Both the position numbers and the translations under genes were made by a program. Under the pieces are notes generated by a model. The model was not told the origin of the DNA. It worked only from the letters and a program-made list of their open reading frames with translations, and did no database searches. Below are positions 19,021 to 29,412 of a stretch of 64,000 nt of DNA, in pieces. The stretch is taken from positions 749,976-813,975 of the forward strand of contig NZ_CP141212.1 in the NCBI RefSeq assembly GCF_035610345.1. Direction: 5' to 3'. This DNA comes from Sinorhizobium meliloti. GTDB taxonomy: Bacteria > Pseudomonadota > Alphaproteobacteria > Rhizobiales > Rhizobiaceae. Within the stretch, counting starts at the first letter, position 1. Each line of letters starts with the position of its first letter.

Positions 19021-20478
19021 CTAGGGTTGGGCCGGGTATGGCCTGGCCGATTTGAAGGAGCGGAGCGCGTAGTATATCGCACCCGCTATGGCGACGCCGA
19101 AGAACCAACCGTAGACGCCCCACCATGCCGGCATGACGGATGTAAGCCCCGGCAGGATCGAGGAGAAGACGATCCCGATGCCGGCGGCGATCAGCGCGTT
19201 GACGTGCCAGCCGTTCTCGAAGCGGAACTCGCCGTGTTCGCGGTAGAGCGCCTCCACATCCACGCGGCCCTTCCGGATGAGGTAGTAGTCGACCATCATG
19301 ACGCCGAAGATCGGGCCCATCGTATTACCGATCATGTTGACGAAGTGCGCGGCCCCGCCTTCCCAAGGCGCGAATGGATAGAGCGCGAGGGCGATCAGCG
19401 CCGCGATATAGCCACCCTTCTTGAAGTCGATGTGCTTGGGAAAGACGTTGGCGAAGTCGAAGGCGGGCGAGACGAAGTTGGCGACGACGTTGATGCCGAG
19501 AGTCGCCACCGCGAAGGTCAGTGCGGCGAGCAGCGCCAGGAACCAACTGTCGAACTTGGCCGAGATCTGGTCGGGGTGCAGCAGCACCTCGCCATAGACA
19601 TTGAAGGCGGCGATGGTTGTAACGCCGGCGACCAGCGAGAACAGGATGAGGTTGACCGGCAGGCCCCAGAGGTTGCCGACCTTCAGCGACCGTTCGCTCG
19701 GGCAGTAGCGCGAGAAGTCGCAGAAATTGAGATAGAGCGCGGAGAAATAGGTCACCCAGATCGCGGCCACTGCGCCAAGTGCGGCGAGCGACCCCGGTAC
19801 GCCGGGCACGCCGGCATTCTTGGTCTTTTCAAGCAACACGTCCATCGGGATCGTGTGGCTGAACGAGAAGCCGCCCGCCTTGACGACGAGATAGATCGCA
19901 AGCAGCAGCATCATCACCCAGACTGCTGGACCGGCCCAGTCCTGGAACTTTCGAACAGTCTCCATGCCGTTCTGGATGATCAGCAGTTGAAGACCCCAAA
20001 CGACGACGTAGCAGACGAGTTCGAGGGTGGAATGACCGAGCATGTGGCTCGACTGGTGGAACTGAAGCAGGCTTTCATTGCGGACAAGCAGCGCGACGAT
20101 GGCGCCCGAGGCTGCCGCCGTCTGGGCGCCGTACCAAAAGCACGCGACGATGGCGCGGACGATTGCCGGGAAGTTCGCGCCCCAGATACCGAAGGACGCC
20201 CGGGCCAGGACCGGGAAGGGCACGCCGGTGCGCACGCCGGCAACGCCGACAAGCTGCATCAGGAAGAAGATGATGAGCGAGCCGATGCCGATCGCCAGGA
20301 GAAAGTTCATAAAGCTGCCGCAGAAGAGAAACAGGCTGGCGGCAAGATAGTAGCCCCACAGGCTGTGCACGTCCGATGTCCAGACGTTGAAAATGGAGAA
20401 TGCGCCCCAGTTGCGTTCTTTGGCGGGCGCGAGGTCTTCGTTATACAATTGTGGAGATGCACCGGGTGGTATCGTCAT
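19021..20478 (-). CDS. NCS1-family nucleobase/hydantoin:cation symporter
   Basis: 485-residue inner-membrane symporter of the NCS1 family, which imports cytosine, uracil, allantoin, hydantoins or related compounds with H+ or Na+. Typical features are the N-terminal NEDLAPAKERNWGAFSIFNVWTSDVHS, the GVPFPVLARASFGIWGANFPAIVRAIVACFWYGAQTAAASGAI helix pair, and YVVVWGLQLLIIQNGMETVRKFQDWAGPAVW, with about twelve hydrophobic segments. The substrate cannot be assigned; no purine or pyrimidine catabolic gene is adjacent. ATG 20478 is chosen because GAGGGG lies five bases upstream; an ATG at 20499 lacks this. The upstream region is filled with repeats. Confidence 0.88.
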   Translation of the reverse strand: MTIPPGASPQLYNEDLAPAKERNWGAFSIFNVWTSDVHSLWGYYLAASLFLFCGSFMNFLLAIGIGSLIIFFLMQLVGVAGVRTGVPFPVLARASFGIWGANFPAIVRAIVACFWYGAQTAAASGAIVALLVRNESLLQFHQSSHMLGHSTLELVCYVVVWGLQLLIIQNGMETVRKFQDWAGPAVWVMMLLLAIYLVVKAGGFSFSHTIPMDVLLEKTKNAGVPGVPGSLAALGAVAAIWVTYFSALYLNFCDFSRYCPSERSLKVGNLWGLPVNLILFSLVAGVTTIAAFNVYGEVLLHPDQISAKFDSWFLALLAALTFAVATLGINVVANFVSPAFDFANVFPKHIDFKKGGYIAALIALALYPFAPWEGGAAHFVNMIGNTMGPIFGVMMVDYYLIRKGRVDVEALYREHGEFRFENGWHVNALIAAGIGIVFSSILPGLTSVMPAWWGVYGWFFGVAIAGAIYYALRSFKSARPYPAQP

Positions 20479-20638
20479 CGTTTCCCCTCTTGACGTCATG
20501 GCACCTGTGCCTATGGAAGAGGAGCTTGCCGCCCGCTGTCAATATCGCTGCGTGCTCAGAGTGCTATAGGGACCTTTGCGCGCCTCATTAAGACGCGCGG
20601 CGCTGTAGGAAACGTATCGGAGGTTGCATCCTCTCCAC

Positions 20639-20754
20639 CCTCATCCCTGTGTTTGTCACAGGGATCCAGCAGCGCCGCGTCTGCGGCGCGGGAAGCGTTT
20701 TTTCAGCCAAGGACTTGGTCTGGCTGGATTCCTGTGACGAGCACAGGAATGAGG
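20639..20754 (-). repeat. Long palindromic repeat, inverted relative to the copy at 40.4 kb
   Basis: Two 32-base arms (20639-20670 and 20723-20754) are complementary with about four mismatches, each containing a small CCTGTG...CACAGG dyad; the centre holds GCGCCGC/GCGGCGC. Read on the minus strand, the element and its flank to 20812 match 40405-40565 closely over about 165 bases. The same order of parts at both places shows a dispersed repeat family and not chance. Confidence 0.85.
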
Positions 20755-20796
20755 AAATCAAGCAAGCGCGGCCGGTGGCCCGAAACTCAACAGGCC

Positions 20797-20841
20797 TTAG
20801 AGCGGAATGAGGAAAACTGTGCGCCGCCCGCGTGCCGCTCT
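20797..20841. repeat. RIME-like element
   Basis: The sequence AGAGCGGAATGAGGAAAACT followed by GCGCCGCCCGCGTGCCGCTC resembles the RIME family of rhizobial intergenic mosaic elements (recognised from memory). It abuts the CAGGCCTTAG end of the long palindromic repeat, exactly as at 40360-40408. Confidence 0.55.
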
Positions 20842-20851
20842 TCTTGGAATC

Positions 20852-20899
20852 GATCACGTTCATGCTTTTAGGTCGACCTGACCTAAAAGCATCGTGATC
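20852..20899 (-). terminator. Long hairpin at the end of the DUF305 gene
   Basis: Perfect 13-bp arms ATGCTTTTAGGTC / GACCTAAAAGCAT around a 5-base loop, extended by GATCACG and CGTGATC outside with a 3-base bulge on one side. It begins at the last base of the DUF305 stop codon. It could end the DUF305 transcript, but the same palindrome type is dispersed in rhizobial genomes, so it may be a repeat that took on this role. Confidence 0.55.
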
Positions 20900-21285
20900 T
20901 AGCCGCCATTGCGGGCCAGCCATTCCTTCATCATCCTGATCTCTGCTTCCTGGGCCTTGATGATGTCATCCGCGAGTTTGCGGATCGCTTCGTCCTTGCC
21001 GTGTTCGAGCTCGACCTTCGCCATGTCGATCGCTCCCTGGTGGTGAGCGATCATGGCGCGTACGAAATCGAGATCGGCATTGCCGCTGAAGGCGATGTCC
21101 ATGTCCTTGTGCATCTTGGCGTTCGCCTCGGCGAAGGCCTTGCTCGACGGGGACGCGTCACCCGCCGCGCCGCTCTCTGCCGAACCGTGATGCATGCTGC
21201 CGTGGTCGGTTTCCTGCGCCAGCACGGGAACAGCAGCGAGCGTAGCGGCGAGAAACAGGGCAGACAGAGATCGTTTGAGGACCAT
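20899..21285 (-). CDS. DUF305 family secreted protein (CopM-like)
   Basis: 128-residue exported protein. A signal peptide is evident (MVLKRSLSALFLAATLAAVPVLAQ), followed by a His/Met-rich stretch (DHGSMHHGS) and the DUF305 core: MHKDMDIAFSGNADLDFVRAMIAHHQGAIDMAKVELEHGKDEAIRKLADDIIKAQEAEIRMMKEWL. The paired His (AHHQGAI) and Met residues suggest metal binding; some family members such as CopM bind copper (established knowledge). The ATG at 21285 has AAAGGAAACG upstream and is preferred to 21300. It stands alone; no copper genes are adjacent, so copper handling is only a hypothesis. Confidence 0.85.
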   Translation of the reverse strand: MVLKRSLSALFLAATLAAVPVLAQETDHGSMHHGSAESGAAGDASPSSKAFAEANAKMHKDMDIAFSGNADLDFVRAMIAHHQGAIDMAKVELEHGKDEAIRKLADDIIKAQEAEIRMMKEWLARNGG

Positions 21286-21360
21286 TTCGTTTCCTTTCAT
21301 CGAGTCCGCCGCTCACAGGGGCGGACAAAATGCAAAGATGATGGAAATTGGCACGCGCCG

Positions 21361-21786
21361 TCAGGCGTCCGTATTGTCGCTATCCGGAAGGGCGAACACG
21401 CCTTCGAGCGAACCCTCTGCGCCCTCGTCCGTAAGCGTCGAATTGCCGATGCAATAGAGTGGCGAAGGATGTCCCGTTACGCCGCGGACGGTGGTCGAGA
21501 AGCAGAAGGACGAGGAGCTTTCCGTCGCCTGTTCCAGAATGTTCAGGATCGTGGACCGGTCGCCTCTGTCATAGGCCCTGACGAGGTCGACGATGCCGCA
21601 GGGATTGCGCCGCAGACCGAGGAGGGCAGCGGTTTTGGAACCTATCATGAAAGCGCCGCTGGAAAGGTCGCAGCGCCATGGCTCCACCAGGCAACCCGCC
21701 TGCGAGACGCGGCGGGTCCAGGCTCTGTGCGTCTCCGGACTCAAAGGTTTTATGGATCCGGATCCCGGTGTCATGAAGTTCAGCAT
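21361..21786 (-). CDS. Small PAS-like domain protein of unknown function
   Basis: 141 residues, no signal peptide or membrane segment. The core reads CLVEPWRCDLSSGAFMIGSKTAALLGL, a helical linker IVDLVRAYDRGDRSTILNILEQATE, then beta-rich FCFSTTVRGVTG and LYCIGNSTL. This order resembles a PAS-3/PAS-4 fold (W.CDL..G.....LLGL) without any output domain. I could not name a family. ATG at 21786 is chosen because the frame upstream to 21855 gives a sequence unlike a globular domain. It lies between the DUF305 gene and hisS on the opposite strand to hisS. Confidence 0.6.
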   Translation of the reverse strand: MLNFMTPGSGSIKPLSPETHRAWTRRVSQAGCLVEPWRCDLSSGAFMIGSKTAALLGLRRNPCGIVDLVRAYDRGDRSTILNILEQATESSSSFCFSTTVRGVTGHPSPLYCIGNSTLTDEGAEGSLEGVFALPDSDNTDA

Positions 21787-22018
21787 ATCGCTCAGTCCCC
21801 ATAGTCGCCCTCGATCTGCTGCGTAACCTATACGCGTAAATTGCGAGATATACAATCACGGCATTGTGATCGGGCCGTTCGCGCAGGAACGCATGCAACG
21901 CCGCAATGTTCCGCAAGGCCGCACGCGCGCGGTCTTGCGGCTTGTCGCCGCCCTTGCCGCCCCTGCCATGATCCGGTAGGGAAGGCACCGACCAAGCTTG
22001 AAGTCCGGAATGCTTTCA

Positions 22019-23533
22019 ATGAATGAAAAACAGAAGAAAACGCAGAAGCTCAGGGCACGCCTGCCGCGCGGCTTCGTCGACCGGTCGGCCGCGGACATTC
22101 GCGCCGTCGACGAGATGATCGCGAAAATCCGCGAAGTTTACGAACGTTACGGCTTCGATCCGGTGGAGACGCCGCTTTTCGAATATACCGACGCGCTCGG
22201 CAAGTTCCTGCCCGACAGCGACCGGCCGAATGAAGGTGTCTTTTCGCTGACCGACGACGACGACCAGTGGCTGAGCCTGCGCTACGATCTGACTGCGCCT
22301 CTCGCACGTCACGTGGCCGAGAATTTCAACGAAATCCAGCTTCCCTATCGTACCTATCGCGCCGGTTACGTTTTCCGCAACGAGAAGCCGGGCCCGGGCC
22401 GCTTCCGCCAGTTCATGCAGTTCGATGCCGATACGGTCGGTGCCGCCGGCGTACAGGCCGATGCCGAAATGTGCATGATGATGGCCGACACGATGGAGGC
22501 GCTCGGCATTGCCCGCGGCGATTACGTGATCCGCGTCAACAACCGCAAGGTACTCGACGGCGTTCTGGAGGCGATCGGTCTCGGCGGAGTCGAGCAGACG
22601 AATACGCGGCTGACGGTGCTGCGCGCCATCGACAAGCTCGACAAGTTCGGTCCGCAAGGCGTGCGGCTGTTGCTGGGTGAAGGGCGCAAGGACGAGAGCG
22701 GCGACTTCACCAAGGGCGCCGGGCTGAACGAGGAGCAGATCGGCAAGATCCTTTTCTTCGTTGGGATCACGGACTATGCGAGCAGCGCGGACGATCTGGC
22801 GGCGCTCGTCGCCGGAACGGCCCGCGGCGCCGAGGGCGTCACCGAGTTGAACACGATCCGCAGCCTTGTACTCAGCGCCGGCTACGAGGCGGACCGCATC
22901 AAGATCGACCCCTCCGTCGTGCGCGGCCTCGAATATTATACCGGCCCGGTCTTCGAAGCGGAGTTGCAGTTCGCCGTCACCAATGAAAAGGGCGAGCAGG
23001 TCGTCTTCGGCTCCGTCGGCGGGGGCGGCCGCTACGACGGCCTCGTGTCGCGCTTCATGGGACAGCCGGTACCGGCGACCGGGTTCTCCATCGGCGTGTC
23101 GCGGCTGATGACGGCACTCAAGAATCTGGGCAAGCTGGGCGCCGAACAGGTCACCGCTCCGGTTGTCGTTTGCGTCATGGATCGCGATATCGAAAGCATG
23201 GGGCGTTACCAGCGCTTCGTGCAGGATCTGCGGCATGCCGGCATCCGCGCCGAAATGTACCAGGGCAACAAGAAGAACTTCGGCGACCAGCTCAAATATG
23301 CCGACCGTCGCGGATCGCCGATCGCCGTGATTCAGGGGGGCGACGAGCGCGCCTCCGGCGTTGTGCAGATCAAGGACCTGATCGAAGGCAAGCGCCTTTC
23401 GGGCGAAATCGAGGATAATGTCGCCTGGCGCGAGGCGCGTGTCGCGCAGGTTTCCGTCCCGGAAGGCGAACTCGTCGCGAAGGTGCGCGAAATTCTGGCG
23501 GAACAGGCCGAGGACCGGAAAAGGGCGGGTTGA
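22019..23533 (+). CDS. hisS: Histidine-tRNA ligase
   Basis: Class II aminoacyl-tRNA synthetase charging tRNA-His. The 504-residue protein has motif 1 around [20 protein letters not shown], motif 2 at [29 protein letters not shown], the histidine motif [13 protein letters not shown] and motif 3 near [30 protein letters not shown], then the C-terminal anticodon-binding domain (VVVCVMDRD..., [31 protein letters not shown]). This is the longer alphaproteobacterial HisS. The ATG at 22019 fits family starts ([24 protein letters not shown]), though the ribosome site is weak. It leads hisS-hisZ-hisG. A 12-bp hairpin lies in the leader (21911-21940). Confidence 0.96.
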   Translation: MNEKQKKTQKLRARLPRGFVDRSAADIRAVDEMIAKIREVYERYGFDPVETPLFEYTDALGKFLPDSDRPNEGVFSLTDDDDQWLSLRYDLTAPLARHVAENFNEIQLPYRTYRAGYVFRNEKPGPGRFRQFMQFDADTVGAAGVQADAEMCMMMADTMEALGIARGDYVIRVNNRKVLDGVLEAIGLGGVEQTNTRLTVLRAIDKLDKFGPQGVRLLLGEGRKDESGDFTKGAGLNEEQIGKILFFVGITDYASSADDLAALVAGTARGAEGVTELNTIRSLVLSAGYEADRIKIDPSVVRGLEYYTGPVFEAELQFAVTNEKGEQVVFGSVGGGGRYDGLVSRFMGQPVPATGFSIGVSRLMTALKNLGKLGAEQVTAPVVVCVMDRDIESMGRYQRFVQDLRHAGIRAEMYQGNKKNFGDQLKYADRRGSPIAVIQGGDERASGVVQIKDLIEGKRLSGEIEDNVAWREARVAQVSVPEGELVAKVREILAEQAEDRKRAG

Positions 23534-23538
23534 CCGCA

Positions 23539-24678
23539 ATGCCTCTGATCAATCTTCCCGCCTTTGCCGGCGACCTTCTCGCAGATTTCGAGCGCCGGAA
23601 CACGCTGCGCGTCGATACGCCGGTCATCCAGCCGGCGGAGCCTTTCCTCGACATGGCCGGCGAAGATCTGCGCCGGCGCATTTTCATGACCGAGAGCGAG
23701 ACCGGCGAGAGCCTTTGCCTGCGCCCCGAGTTCACCATTCCCGTCTGCCTCCGCCATATCGAGACCGCAACCGGCACGCCGCAGCGTTACGCCTATCTGG
23801 GCGAGGTGTTCCGGCAGCGCCGCGAAGGATCGAGTGAATTCTACCAGGCGGGCATCGAAGACCTCGGCGATCCGGATACGGCCGCTGCCGACGCCCGCGT
23901 GGTCGGCGACGCTATGTTCGTTCTCGCCAACCGGTTGCCGGGCGAGCGGCTGAACGTGACGCTCGGCGACCAGTCGGTGTTCGAAGCGGTGATTGCCGCA
24001 TGCGGCCTGCCCGGGGGCTGGCAGAAGCGCCTCATCCATGCCTTCGGCGATCAGAAGCAGTTGGAACGGCTCCTGGCGGCGCTCGCCGATCCGAAGTCGC
24101 CCGGCGTCTTCGGTCACGACGTCGAGCGCGTCGCGTCGCTCGGCATGCTCGAGGACGAGGAGCGGCTCGTCGCCCATATCGGCGAGACGATGAAGGCGAC
24201 CGGCTATTCGACCAATGCGAGCCGCTCGCCCCGCGATATAGCGCGGCGCCTGAAGGAAAAAGTCGAACTCGCCGCCACCCGGCTGGACAAGGAGGCGCTC
24301 GGCGTCATGCGCGCGTTCTTGGCTTTCGATCTGCCGCTCGCCGATGCTCCGGCGGCGCTCCACCGCTTCGCCGGCAAGGCGGGCCTGAAGATCGATGATG
24401 CGCTGGCGCTTTTCGACGCGCGCGTGGCCGCGCTTGCAAGGACCGGCGCCGATCCCGGCCTGATGCGTTACCGCGCCGCCTTCGGACGGCCGCTTGATTA
24501 CTACACCGGGCTCGTCTTCGAAATCGGGGTCGAAGGCACGCCGGCGGTGCTCGCCGGCGGCGGCCGGTTCGACCGCCTTTTGACTTTGCTCGGTGCCCGC
24601 GAGCATATTCCGGCCGTCGGCTTTTCCCTCTGGCTCGACCGGATAGAACAGGTGATCGCTGCGGGGAGGGCGGAATGA
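23539..24678 (+). CDS. hisZ: ATP phosphoribosyltransferase regulatory subunit HisZ
   Basis: HisS-like regulatory subunit that combines with the short HisG to form an active ATP phosphoribosyltransferase, the first step of histidine synthesis. The 379-residue protein resembles a synthetase catalytic core ([89 protein letters not shown]) but has no anticodon-binding domain. The start is ATG 23539, five bases after the hisS stop; a TTG at 23530 overlapping that stop is the alternative. Its end overlaps the hisG start (ATGA). Being next to its own paralogue hisS suggests origin by local duplication. Confidence 0.94.
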   Translation: MPLINLPAFAGDLLADFERRNTLRVDTPVIQPAEPFLDMAGEDLRRRIFMTESETGESLCLRPEFTIPVCLRHIETATGTPQRYAYLGEVFRQRREGSSEFYQAGIEDLGDPDTAAADARVVGDAMFVLANRLPGERLNVTLGDQSVFEAVIAACGLPGGWQKRLIHAFGDQKQLERLLAALADPKSPGVFGHDVERVASLGMLEDEERLVAHIGETMKATGYSTNASRSPRDIARRLKEKVELAATRLDKEALGVMRAFLAFDLPLADAPAALHRFAGKAGLKIDDALALFDARVAALARTGADPGLMRYRAAFGRPLDYYTGLVFEIGVEGTPAVLAGGGRFDRLLTLLGAREHIPAVGFSLWLDRIEQVIAAGRAE

Positions 24679-25370
24679 CCGTCACCATTGCGCTGCCCTC
24701 CAAGGGGCGAATGAAGGATGAGGCCTCGGCGATCTTCGAACGCGCCGGAATGAAGATTGCGGCAGTCGGCAGCGACCGGTCCTATCGCGGCCGCGTTGAA
24801 GGGTGGGCCGACGTCGAGATCGCCTATTTGTCCGCCTCGGAAATCGCCCGTGAGATCGGCAGCGGCGCGGTCGATTTCGGCGTCACGGGCGAGGATCTCG
24901 TGCGCGAAGGCCTGGCGGACGCCGACACCCGGGTCGACTTCGCCGCCCGGCTCGGCTTCGGTCACGCCGATGTGGTCGTCGCGGTACCCGAGATCTGGTA
25001 CGACGTCGACACCATGGCCGACCTCGGCGATGTCGCGGCGGACTTCCGCGCCCGCCATGGCCGCCGGCTTGCGATCGCCACCAAATACTGGCGTCTGACG
25101 CAGCATTTCTTCTCGGGCAGCCACGGCATCCAGCTCTACCGCATCGTCGAGAGCCTGGGAGCGACCGAAGGCGCGCCCGCGTCCGGCTCCGCCGACATCA
25201 TCGTCGACATCACCTCGACGGGCTCGACGCTCAAGGCCAACCATCTGAAGATCCTTTCTGACGGCGTGATCCTGCGCTCCGAGGCCTGCCTCGTGCGGGC
25301 GCGCAAGGCCGCCCACGAGGGCAATCCGGTGATCGGCCGGATCGTTGCTGCCGTGCAGGCCGTGCTCTGA
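24675..25370 (+). CDS. hisG: ATP phosphoribosyltransferase catalytic subunit (short form)
   Basis: Catalytic subunit joining ATP and PRPP to phosphoribosyl-ATP. The 231-residue length marks the short HisG form, which lacks the C-terminal regulatory domain and depends on HisZ, encoded just upstream. Features are the start [24 protein letters not shown], the [13 protein letters not shown] segment and the PRPP-binding loop in [22 protein letters not shown]. The ATG at 24675 overlaps the hisZ TGA by four bases, suggesting translational coupling. No other his gene follows; the next gene is a GST 120 bases downstream. Confidence 0.96.
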   Translation: MTVTIALPSKGRMKDEASAIFERAGMKIAAVGSDRSYRGRVEGWADVEIAYLSASEIAREIGSGAVDFGVTGEDLVREGLADADTRVDFAARLGFGHADVVVAVPEIWYDVDTMADLGDVAADFRARHGRRLAIATKYWRLTQHFFSGSHGIQLYRIVESLGATEGAPASGSADIIVDITSTGSTLKANHLKILSDGVILRSEACLVRARKAAHEGNPVIGRIVAAVQAVL

Positions 25371-25490
25371 GCGCGAGGACGGCGAAGGTGAAGACCGGCA
25401 AATTTGCCTTCGACCCTGACAAATGCAACCGACGCTCCCTATGTTGGGGCGGCAGACACCCTTTCGATTTCCCACCTAGAGGCATCCGTC

Positions 25491-26198
25491 ATGGCTGATC
25501 TTTCTTCGTTTCCGATCACGGCTCGCTGGCCGGCGAAAAGTCCCGATATCATCCAGCTCTATTCGCTCCCGACGCCGAACGGCGTTAAGGTCTCGATCGC
25601 GCTCGAAGAACTGGGCCTGGCCTATGAGGCACACCGCATTTCCTTCGATACCAACGAGCAGAAGTCGCCCGAATTCCTGTCGCTCAATCCGAACGGCCGC
25701 ATTCCGGCGATCATCGATCCGAACGGACCCGACGGAAAGCCGATCGGCCTCTTCGAATCCGGCGCGATTCTGATCTATCTTGCAGAAAAGACCGGCAAGC
25801 TTCTCCCGGCGGATGCGGCCCGCCGTTACGAGACGCTGTGCTGGGTGATGTTCCAGATGGGCGGCATCGGACCGATGTTCGGGCAGTTCGGCCATTTCTT
25901 CAAATTTGCCGCCGACAAGGTCGCCAACAACCCCTATCCGGTTCAGCGCTATCGCGACGAAGCGAAGCGTCTTCTCGGCGTCCTCGAAGCGCGGCTCGAG
26001 GGCCGTCAATGGCTGATGGGGGACGAATACACCATCGCCGACATCGCGACCTATCCTTGGGTGGAAGGGGCTCGCAAATTCTATGGCGGCGCCGAGGTGC
26101 TCGACTATAAGAGCTTCCCGAACGTCATGGACTGGGTGGATCGCGGCCTGGCACGCCCCGCCGCCCAAAAGGGCATGGAGATCCCGCGCAAGGAGTAG
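25491..26198 (+). CDS. Glutathione S-transferase family protein (nu-class/YfcG-like)
   Basis: 235-residue GST. The thioredoxin-like N-terminal domain reads IIQLYSLPTPNGVKVSIALEELGLAYEAHRI and contains the LFESGAILIYLAEKTGKLLP glutathione-binding stretch; the helical C-terminal domain includes YTIADIATYPWVEGARKF. The TPNG segment at the active site is characteristic of YghU/YfcG-type nu-class GSTs, which act as disulfide-bond oxidoreductases on glutathionylated substrates (established for E. coli). Start ATG 25491 follows a frame with no good site upstream. The start is supported by homologues beginning MADLSSFP. It is followed closely by a flavoprotein gene (78 bases). Confidence 0.88.
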   Translation: MADLSSFPITARWPAKSPDIIQLYSLPTPNGVKVSIALEELGLAYEAHRISFDTNEQKSPEFLSLNPNGRIPAIIDPNGPDGKPIGLFESGAILIYLAEKTGKLLPADAARRYETLCWVMFQMGGIGPMFGQFGHFFKFAADKVANNPYPVQRYRDEAKRLLGVLEARLEGRQWLMGDEYTIADIATYPWVEGARKFYGGAEVLDYKSFPNVMDWVDRGLARPAAQKGMEIPRKE

Positions 26199-26276
26199 TT
26201 TCGGGCGGGGGCCTCCGCCGGAGATTGACCGGGTGCCGGCCGGGAGGATAGCGATGGGCAGAGACGATTGAGACGG

Positions 26277-27503
26277 ATGGAGCAGGTGTCGGGAAGACTT
26301 GTTGTTGTCGGTGGCGGTCAAGCCGCATTCGCTTTGGTCGCCAAGCTTCGCGCCCTCAAGGACATGCGTCCGATCACCGTGGTTGCCGCCGAAGCGAGCC
26401 TGCCCTACCAGCGGCCGCCGCTCTCCAAGAAATATCTGCTGCGCGAAATGACCCTCGATCGCCTGCTTTACCGGCCGGAGCCCTGGTATGCGGAGCACGA
26501 GGTCGACATACGTCTTTCGACCGCCGCGACGGCGATCGATCGCGCCGCCAAACGCGTGACGCTCAGCGATGGCTCCAAACTTGCCTATGAGACGCTTGCC
26601 CTCGCGACCGGCGCCACGCCGCGTCGGCTGCCGGCCGCGGCGGGCGGCGATCTCGCGGGCGTTTTCGTCGTGCGCGATTTCCGGGATGCCGACCGGCTGG
26701 CAGAGGAGATGCAGCCCGGCCGGCGGGTGCTGGTCGTCGGTGGAGGTTACATCGGCCTCGAGGCTGCGGCGGTTGCCCGGACCACGGGGCTCGAGGTCAC
26801 AGTCATCGAAATGGCCGACCGGATCCTTCAGCGTGTCGCCTCCGGCGCCACCTCGGCGATCGTCCGCGAAATTCACCGCTCGCACGGCGTCGATATACGT
26901 GAACGCACAGGGCTCCATCGTCTGATCGGCGACAACGGCCGCGTTACGGCGGCGGAACTCTCCGACGGCTCCGTCATTCCCGTCGATATCGTGATCGTCG
27001 GCATTGGCGTGGCGGCGAATGATGCGCTGGCGCACGAAGCCGGCATCGAAACCGCAAACGGCATTGTCGTCGACAGCCATGGCCGGACCTCAGATCCAAC
27101 GATCTTCGCCATGGGCGACTGCGCCGTCCTGCCGTGGGACGGCATGCGCATCCGCCTCGAATCCGTGCAGAATGCCGTCGACCAGGCGGAAGCGGTTGCC
27201 GCGGTTCTCGCGGGCAGCACCGAACCCTATGACCCGAAGCCCTGGTTCTGGTCCGACCAGTACGACGTCAAACTGCAGATTGCCGGCTTCGGCCTCGGCC
27301 ACGACGAGACGCTCGTCCGCCAGGGCCAGCGCGAGGGCAGCGTCTCGGTCTGGTATTTCCGCCAGGGCAAGCTGGTCGCCGTCGATGCTATCAACGACGC
27401 CAAGGCCTATGTGACGGGAAAGAAGCTTCTCGAGGCGGGCGCCACGCCGGACCGTGTGCTGCTCGCCAATCCGCAGGTCGATCTGAAGGCATTGCTGACT
27501 TAG
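26277..27503 (+). CDS. FAD-dependent pyridine nucleotide-disulfide oxidoreductase (ferredoxin reductase type)
   Basis: 408-residue flavoprotein of the rubredoxin/putidaredoxin-reductase type, transferring electrons from NAD(P)H to a small iron-sulfur protein. The N-terminal FAD fold is VVVGGGQAAFALVAKLRAL; LPYQRPPLSKKYLL is a family signature; the NAD fold is RVLVVGGGYIGLEAAAVARTTGLEVTVIE; the second FAD contact is TIFAMGDCA; the reductase C-terminal domain follows FWSDQYDVKLQIAGFG. No ferredoxin or P450 gene is adjacent, so its partner is unknown. ATG 26277 is chosen; a TTG at 26268 is nearly as good. The gene may be cotranscribed with the GST upstream. Confidence 0.88.
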   Translation: MEQVSGRLVVVGGGQAAFALVAKLRALKDMRPITVVAAEASLPYQRPPLSKKYLLREMTLDRLLYRPEPWYAEHEVDIRLSTAATAIDRAAKRVTLSDGSKLAYETLALATGATPRRLPAAAGGDLAGVFVVRDFRDADRLAEEMQPGRRVLVVGGGYIGLEAAAVARTTGLEVTVIEMADRILQRVASGATSAIVREIHRSHGVDIRERTGLHRLIGDNGRVTAAELSDGSVIPVDIVIVGIGVAANDALAHEAGIETANGIVVDSHGRTSDPTIFAMGDCAVLPWDGMRIRLESVQNAVDQAEAVAAVLAGSTEPYDPKPWFWSDQYDVKLQIAGFGLGHDETLVRQGQREGSVSVWYFRQGKLVAVDAINDAKAYVTGKKLLEAGATPDRVLLANPQVDLKALLT

Positions 27504-27505
27504 AG

Positions 27506-27603
27506 CACTTCCAGGAGAAGTGTGTAACGATTTTCCGTCCGGAAATGCGTTGGACCAAAGGGTCAGAACATTTCAGTGTTTCCATGAAACATTGAAATGC
27601 TCC
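27506..27603. repeat. Three-hairpin rhizobial intergenic repeat
   Basis: Directly after the flavoprotein stop lie three successive dyads: CACTTC/GAAGTG, TTTCC/GGAAA and a 14-bp arm pair at 27569-27582 and 27586-27599 with one wobble. This GAGCACTTCC...AAATGCTCC wording is a dispersed element in Rhizobiales (recognised from memory). It may also act as a transcript end for the flavoprotein gene. Confidence 0.65.
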
Positions 27604-27630
27604 AGCGCGGCCGCATGCGCTCCGGCATTA

Positions 27631-27663
27631 TAAAACAAAAAGGGCGGCTCGAGAGCCGCCCTT
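27631..27663 (-). terminator. groEL terminator
   Basis: Perfect 11-bp arms (27640-27650 and 27653-27663, AAGGGCGGCTC and complement) with a 2-base centre. On the minus strand the stem is followed by a T-rich tract TTTTTGTTTTA, fitting a rho-independent terminator 37 bases after the groEL stop codon. Confidence 0.85.
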
Positions 27664-27699
27664 CGGATCCGGATGGATCGTGCTAAGGCTGTCGCCTTA

Positions 27700-29379
<1,680 letters not shown>

Positions 29380-29412
29380 TCAAATTACGGAATTTGAAGG
29401 GGTGCCGGCCGA

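Larger units (their letters stand above)
20479..20898. other. Gene-free interval filled with repeats
   Basis: 420 bases between the NCS1 transporter (5' end) and the DUF305 gene (3' end). From left to right it holds about 150 bases with the transporter promoter, a 116-base imperfect palindrome (20639-20754), its conserved flank ending in GAAACTCAACAGGCCTTAG (20782-20800), a RIME-like segment (20797-20841) and a long hairpin (20852-20899). No convincing coding sequence is present. Confidence 0.7.

Noticed and set aside
22016..23539. Open frame of 507 codons antisense to hisS
   Set aside because: Mirrors a strongly conserved synthetase; the translation has no domain.
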